Below are positions 46,216 through 49,331 of a stretch of DNA of 49,331 nucleotides, in pieces. Both the position numbers and the translations under genes were made by a program. Source of the DNA: CAZJNX01 sp964547415 (GTDB lineage: Bacteria > Pseudomonadota > Alphaproteobacteria > Rhizobiales > Amorphaceae); the NCBI GenBank assembly GCA_964547415.1, contig CAZJNX010000004.1, forward strand, positions 1 through 49,331. Direction: 5' to 3'. The notes beneath the pieces are model-generated. The model was given only the letters and a program-made list of their open reading frames with translations, was not told the DNA's origin and did not search any database. The first letter of the stretch is position 1. Every line of letters starts with the position of its first letter.

Positions 46216-48248
46216 TGCGGACCGTGACGGACCTTCCCTGCCCCGTGCGCGAGGAGGAGGACGTCGGGATCGCGATGGCGGACGGCACGCGCCTGTCGGC
46301 CCGGATCTGGCGGCCGGAGGGGAGCGAGGGCGCGCCCGTGCCGGCGATCCTCGAGTTCGTGCCCTACCGCAAGCGCTTCGGCACGGCCGTGCGCGACGCC
46401 GTCACCCACCGCGACCTCGCGGGCCACGGCTACGCCTCGGTGCGGGTGGACCTTCGCGGCAGCGGCGAATCCGGCGGCCTTCTCCTCGACGAGTACCTGC
46501 CGAGCGAGCTTCGGGACGCGCAAGCCGTCATCGCCTGGATCGCCACGCAGCCCTGGTGCGACGGGGGGGTCGGGATGATGGGGATCTCCTGGGGCGGCTT
46601 CAACGCGCTGCAGGTGGCCGCACGCCGCCCGCCGGCGCTGAAGGCGATCGTCACCCTGTCCTCCACGGACGACCGCTACGCCGACGACATCCACCACATG
46701 GGCGGATGCCTCTTGGCCGACAACCTGTCGTGGTCGTCGGTCATGTTCGCCTACAACAGCCTGCCGCCGGACCCCGCGCTCGCGGGCGAGGGGTGGCGGG
46801 AGGCGTGGCTCGAACGGCTGGAGGCGAACCGGCCGTGGCTCGTCACGTGGCTCGAGCACCAGCGGCGGGACGGCTACTGGAAGCACGGCTCCATCTGCGA
46901 GGACCATGCCGCGGTGAACGTTCCCGTCTACGCGATCAGCGGCTGGGCGGACGGCTACTCCAACGCCGTCTTCCGGCTGCTCGCGGCGCTCGGCGTCCCG
47001 TGCAAGGGGCTGATCGGGCCGTGGAGCCACCGCTACCCCCATTTCGGCGTGCCGGGCCCGGCCATCGGCTTCCTGCAGGAGCTTCTCAGGTGGTGGGACC
47101 ACTGGCTGAAGGGGCGCGACACCGGCATCATGGACGAGCCGCGCCTGCGGGTGTGGATGCAGGACAGCGTGCCGCCCACGAGCCGCTACGTCCACCGGCC
47201 GGGGCGCTGGGTGGCGGAGCGGGCCTGGCCGTCGCCGTCCGTGGGCGAGGTCCGCTTCGGCCTCGCCGGGCGGCGGCTGGTGCCCGGGGGCGCCCGGCCG
47301 GGCACCGAGACGGCGTCGATCCGCTCGCCGCTGGCCCTCGGCCTGTTCGCGGGCAAGTGGTGCTCCTACGGCGCCGCCCCGGACCTTGCCCACGACCAGC
47401 GGCAGGAGGACGGCGGCGCGCTCGTGTTCGACGGCCCGCCGCTGTCCGAGCCCATGGAGATCCTCGGCGCGCCCGTGTTCGACGCACTGGTGGAGGTGGA
47501 CCGGCCGGTCGCCATGGTGGCCGCGCGGCTGTCGGACGTGCGCCCGGACGACGAGGTCACCCGCGTCACCTACGGCCTCCTCAACCTCACCCATCGGAAC
47601 GGCAGCGAGAGGCCGCAGCCGCTGGAGCCGGGCCGGCCGGTCCGGATCCGGCTGCCGCTCAACGGGATAGCCCAGGCCTTCCCCGCGGGCCACCGGCTGC
47701 GCCTCGCCCTGTCGACCTCCTACTGGCCCCTCGCCTGGCCCCCGCCCGAGCCCGTCCGCCTGACGGTGCACCTGGCCGGGAGCGCCCTGTCGCTGCCCGT
47801 GCGCCCGCCGCGGGCGGAGGACGGGGCGCTCCGCCTGTTCGGCCCGCCGGAGGGCGCGCCGCCGCCGGCGCGAACGCTCCTCGCCCCGGAGGAGCACGCC
47901 TGGCGCGTCGTGCGGGACCTCGCCACCGACTGCTCGACCCTCGAGGTGGTGAACGACGCGGGGGCCTGGCGCCTCGAGGACATCGACCTTTGCCATGCCG
48001 CCCGGGGCGAGGAGCGGTACACCTCCGTCGGCGACGACTTCGGCTCGGTGCGGGGCGAGGCCCGCTGGACCCGCCGGCTGTGGCGGGAGGGGTGGGGCAT
48101 CCGCACCCGCACGCGCACCGTCCTTTCCTCCGATCCCGCGACCTTCCACGTGGAGGCCGATCAGGACGCCTGGGAGACCGGCGCCACCGGAGAGCGCCGC
48201 GTCCATTGCCGCAGCTGGTCCGTCGCCATCCCCCGCGACCTGGCGTGA
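46215..48248 (+). CDS. CocE/NonD-family hydrolase
   Basis: 677 residues. Hydrolases of this group cleave esters or N-terminal peptide or acyl-amide bonds. Nucleophile in GMMGISWGGFNALQ (GxSxG), acid in YAISGWADGYSN, His in GPWSHRYPHFG; then the C-terminal jelly-roll domain typical of X-Pro dipeptidyl-peptidase-like enzymes (GAPVFDALVEVDRPVAMVAA, FPAGHRLRLALSTSYWP). No signal peptide. The last about 120 residues go beyond the usual CocE end. Coupled to the ATP-grasp gene by a one-base overlap. Confidence 0.92.
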   Translation: MRTVTDLPCPVREEEDVGIAMADGTRLSARIWRPEGSEGAPVPAILEFVPYRKRFGTAVRDAVTHRDLAGHGYASVRVDLRGSGESGGLLLDEYLPSELRDAQAVIAWIATQPWCDGGVGMMGISWGGFNALQVAARRPPALKAIVTLSSTDDRYADDIHHMGGCLLADNLSWSSVMFAYNSLPPDPALAGEGWREAWLERLEANRPWLVTWLEHQRRDGYWKHGSICEDHAAVNVPVYAISGWADGYSNAVFRLLAALGVPCKGLIGPWSHRYPHFGVPGPAIGFLQELLRWWDHWLKGRDTGIMDEPRLRVWMQDSVPPTSRYVHRPGRWVAERAWPSPSVGEVRFGLAGRRLVPGGARPGTETASIRSPLALGLFAGKWCSYGAAPDLAHDQRQEDGGALVFDGPPLSEPMEILGAPVFDALVEVDRPVAMVAARLSDVRPDDEVTRVTYGLLNLTHRNGSERPQPLEPGRPVRIRLPLNGIAQAFPAGHRLRLALSTSYWPLAWPPPEPVRLTVHLAGSALSLPVRPPRAEDGALRLFGPPEGAPPPARTLLAPEEHAWRVVRDLATDCSTLEVVNDAGAWRLEDIDLCHAARGEERYTSVGDDFGSVRGEARWTRRLWREGWGIRTRTRTVLSSDPATFHVEADQDAWETGATGERRVHCRSWSVAIPRDLA

Positions 48249-48250
48249 CC

Positions 48251-48271
48251 CCGGCGGCCGCCCACCGCCGG
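48251..48271. terminator. GC hairpin between converging genes
   Basis: CCGGCGG, 7-base loop, CCGCCGG, located in the 27-base gap between the CocE-type and amidohydrolase stops. A plausible bidirectional terminator without a T-run. Confidence 0.45.
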
Positions 48272-48275
48272 CCCC

Positions 48276-49331
48276 TCAGGCCGGCGCGTGGAGCTCCGGG
48301 AGCGGGCGGGTGAAGGTGCGCCGCCCGTCCTTGTATCCCATCACCGGCTGGGCGATCTCGGCGACCGCCATCGCCGGATCCTGCGAATCGATGACGACGA
48401 GGGTCGCCGGCGCGCCCGGCCGGATGCCGTAGGCCTCGCGGTTCATGAGGCGGGCGGCGCGGGAAGAGACCATGTGGAAGCAGTCCGCCATGGTGTCGAG
48501 CCGGCCCACCTGGCAGGTGTTGGCGTAAAGATTCGCCATCCTCAGCTGGGAACAGTCGCCGAACGGGGTGAACGGGTTGAGCACGTTGTTCGTCGCCAGC
48601 GAGCAGTTGACCCCACGCTCGGCGAGGCGGTGGACCGGCGCGACGCCCCGCGGCACGGAATGGTCGTGGTCGCGGTGCATCAGGAACAGGTCGGTCGCCG
48701 GCAGCACCGTGAGGGCGACGCCGGCGTCCGCGAGCATCTTCGCCACCTCCTCGAGGCGGTCGGGCGCAGCCTGGGCGAGCTTGGTGACGTGGCCGATGGC
48801 GACGCGCCCGCCCCAGCCGTACCGCTCGGTCAGCCGGCAGACCTGGACGAGGTCGAGCTGGTCCGGGCTCGCCGCGAAGTCGAGGTGCATGTCGATGTCG
48901 ACGTCGAACGCACGGGCCATCTCGAACACCCGGTCGATCTGCCCGGCCGGGTCGGAATCGGTGTAGGGCGCCGCGCCCACCACGCTCGCCCCGTCCTTCA
49001 GCGCCGCCACCATGAGCTCGTCGGTGCCCGGGTTGTTGAGGAGGCCCTCCTGGGGGAAGACGCACACCTCCACGTCGATCGCCCAGGAGAACGCGGCGAT
49101 CGCCGCCTTCACCCCCTCGAGGCCCCTGAGGCCGATGCCCGGGTCCACCTCCACGTGGGTGCGCATGTGCGTGGTCCCGTTGAGGACGCACTTCTGAAGG
49201 GTTCTGAGCGCGCGCGCGTGGACGTCCTCGGGCGTGAACCCCGCCTTGAGGCGCGCCACCTCGCCGATCGCCTCCTCCAGGTCGCCGCGCTTCGAAGTGC
49301 AGCGGTCGAGGATGCAGGACTTGTCGAGGTG
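48276..49331 (-). CDS. Cytosine deaminase-like amidohydrolase, partial (5' end outside the window)
   Basis: 352 codons visible, reading from HLDKSCIL at the right edge, which is the first metal site of cytosine-deaminase-type amidohydrolases (about 60 residues before it are missing). Further motifs: HMRTHVEVD, DMHLDF, IGHVTKL, FLMHRDHDHS with the metal/catalytic region, and CSLATNNVLNPFTPFGD. The family deaminates cytosine, isocytosine or related rings, and some members hydrolyse N-acyl groups. It converges on the CocE-type gene, so it is not in that operon. Confidence 0.9.
   Translation of the reverse strand, partial: HLDKSCILDRCTSKRGDLEEAIGEVARLKAGFTPEDVHARALRTLQKCVLNGTTHMRTHVEVDPGIGLRGLEGVKAAIAAFSWAIDVEVCVFPQEGLLNNPGTDELMVAALKDGASVVGAAPYTDSDPAGQIDRVFEMARAFDVDIDMHLDFAASPDQLDLVQVCRLTERYGWGGRVAIGHVTKLAQAAPDRLEEVAKMLADAGVALTVLPATDLFLMHRDHDHSVPRGVAPVHRLAERGVNCSLATNNVLNPFTPFGDCSQLRMANLYANTCQVGRLDTMADCFHMVSSRAARLMNREAYGIRPGAPATLVVIDSQDPAMAVAEIAQPVMGYKDGRRTFTRPLPELHAPA

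Overview
The window is very GC-rich DNA with tightly packed genes, many joined by ATGA or GTGA stop/start overlaps. Most stops are TGA and GTG starts are common. A caa3-type cytochrome oxidase, TRAP transporters, YciB, a DmdA-like demethylase, a class III cyclase and PF03797-type autotransporter features point to an alphaproteobacterium (Hyphomicrobiales or Rhodospirillales-like). This is inference; there is no marker gene to place it further.

Left part (1-5.4 kb): a minus-strand unit runs from a PCC/DUF296 protein through an Anabaena-sensory-rhodopsin-transducer-like protein into coxB and ctaD (ctaD leaves the window). Next to it lies a scar of broken catabolic genes: the start of an SDR, a D-lactate/2-hydroxyacid dehydrogenase with an internal deletion, and the C-terminus of an enolase-superfamily protein. 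A perfect 10-bp-arm palindrome sits in the divergent gap.

5.4-13.1 kb: a minus-strand operon dctP-dctQ-dctM-hyuB-hyuA-creatininase family, almost all genes overlapping, looks like uptake and ATP-dependent opening of a cyclic amide. 13.2-17.2 kb holds an ECF energy-coupling pair (CbiO/CbiQ type), a YfcE-type phosphodiesterase and a frameshifted exported protein with one CxxCH motif.

17.4-26.9 kb: an aspartic-protease-like passenger fused to an autotransporter barrel but split by one in-frame TAA; a DmdA/GcvT-like demethylase with a short MetF-like reductase; two unrelated alpha/beta hydrolases converging; an AraC remnant; and tRNA-Ser(UGA).

26.9-31.1 kb: a small genomic island bounded by the 3' end of the tRNA and an exact 15-bp copy of it. 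It is almost wholly decayed, with fragments of a TPR-GT41 (SPINDLY-type) glycosyltransferase, a TIGR03032 protein, an IS110-family transposase and an RTX/cadherin-like adhesin joined in mixed orientations.

31.2-49.3 kb: yciB; about 1 kb without a recognisable gene; a membrane adenylate/guanylate cyclase overlapping a methyltransferase and an ABC transporter (binding protein fused to permease, plus a second permease, no ATPase); a divergent MFS exporter; then a plus-strand operon of acyl-CoA synthetase, 2-oxoacid dehydrogenase E1 alpha, E1 beta, E2 and an acyl carrier protein, followed by an ATP-grasp ligase and a CocE-type hydrolase. A converging cytosine-deaminase-like amidohydrolase runs off the right end. 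The best candidates for new biology are the protease-autotransporter, the ACP-containing dehydrogenase/ATP-grasp operon, and the tRNA-Ser island remnant.
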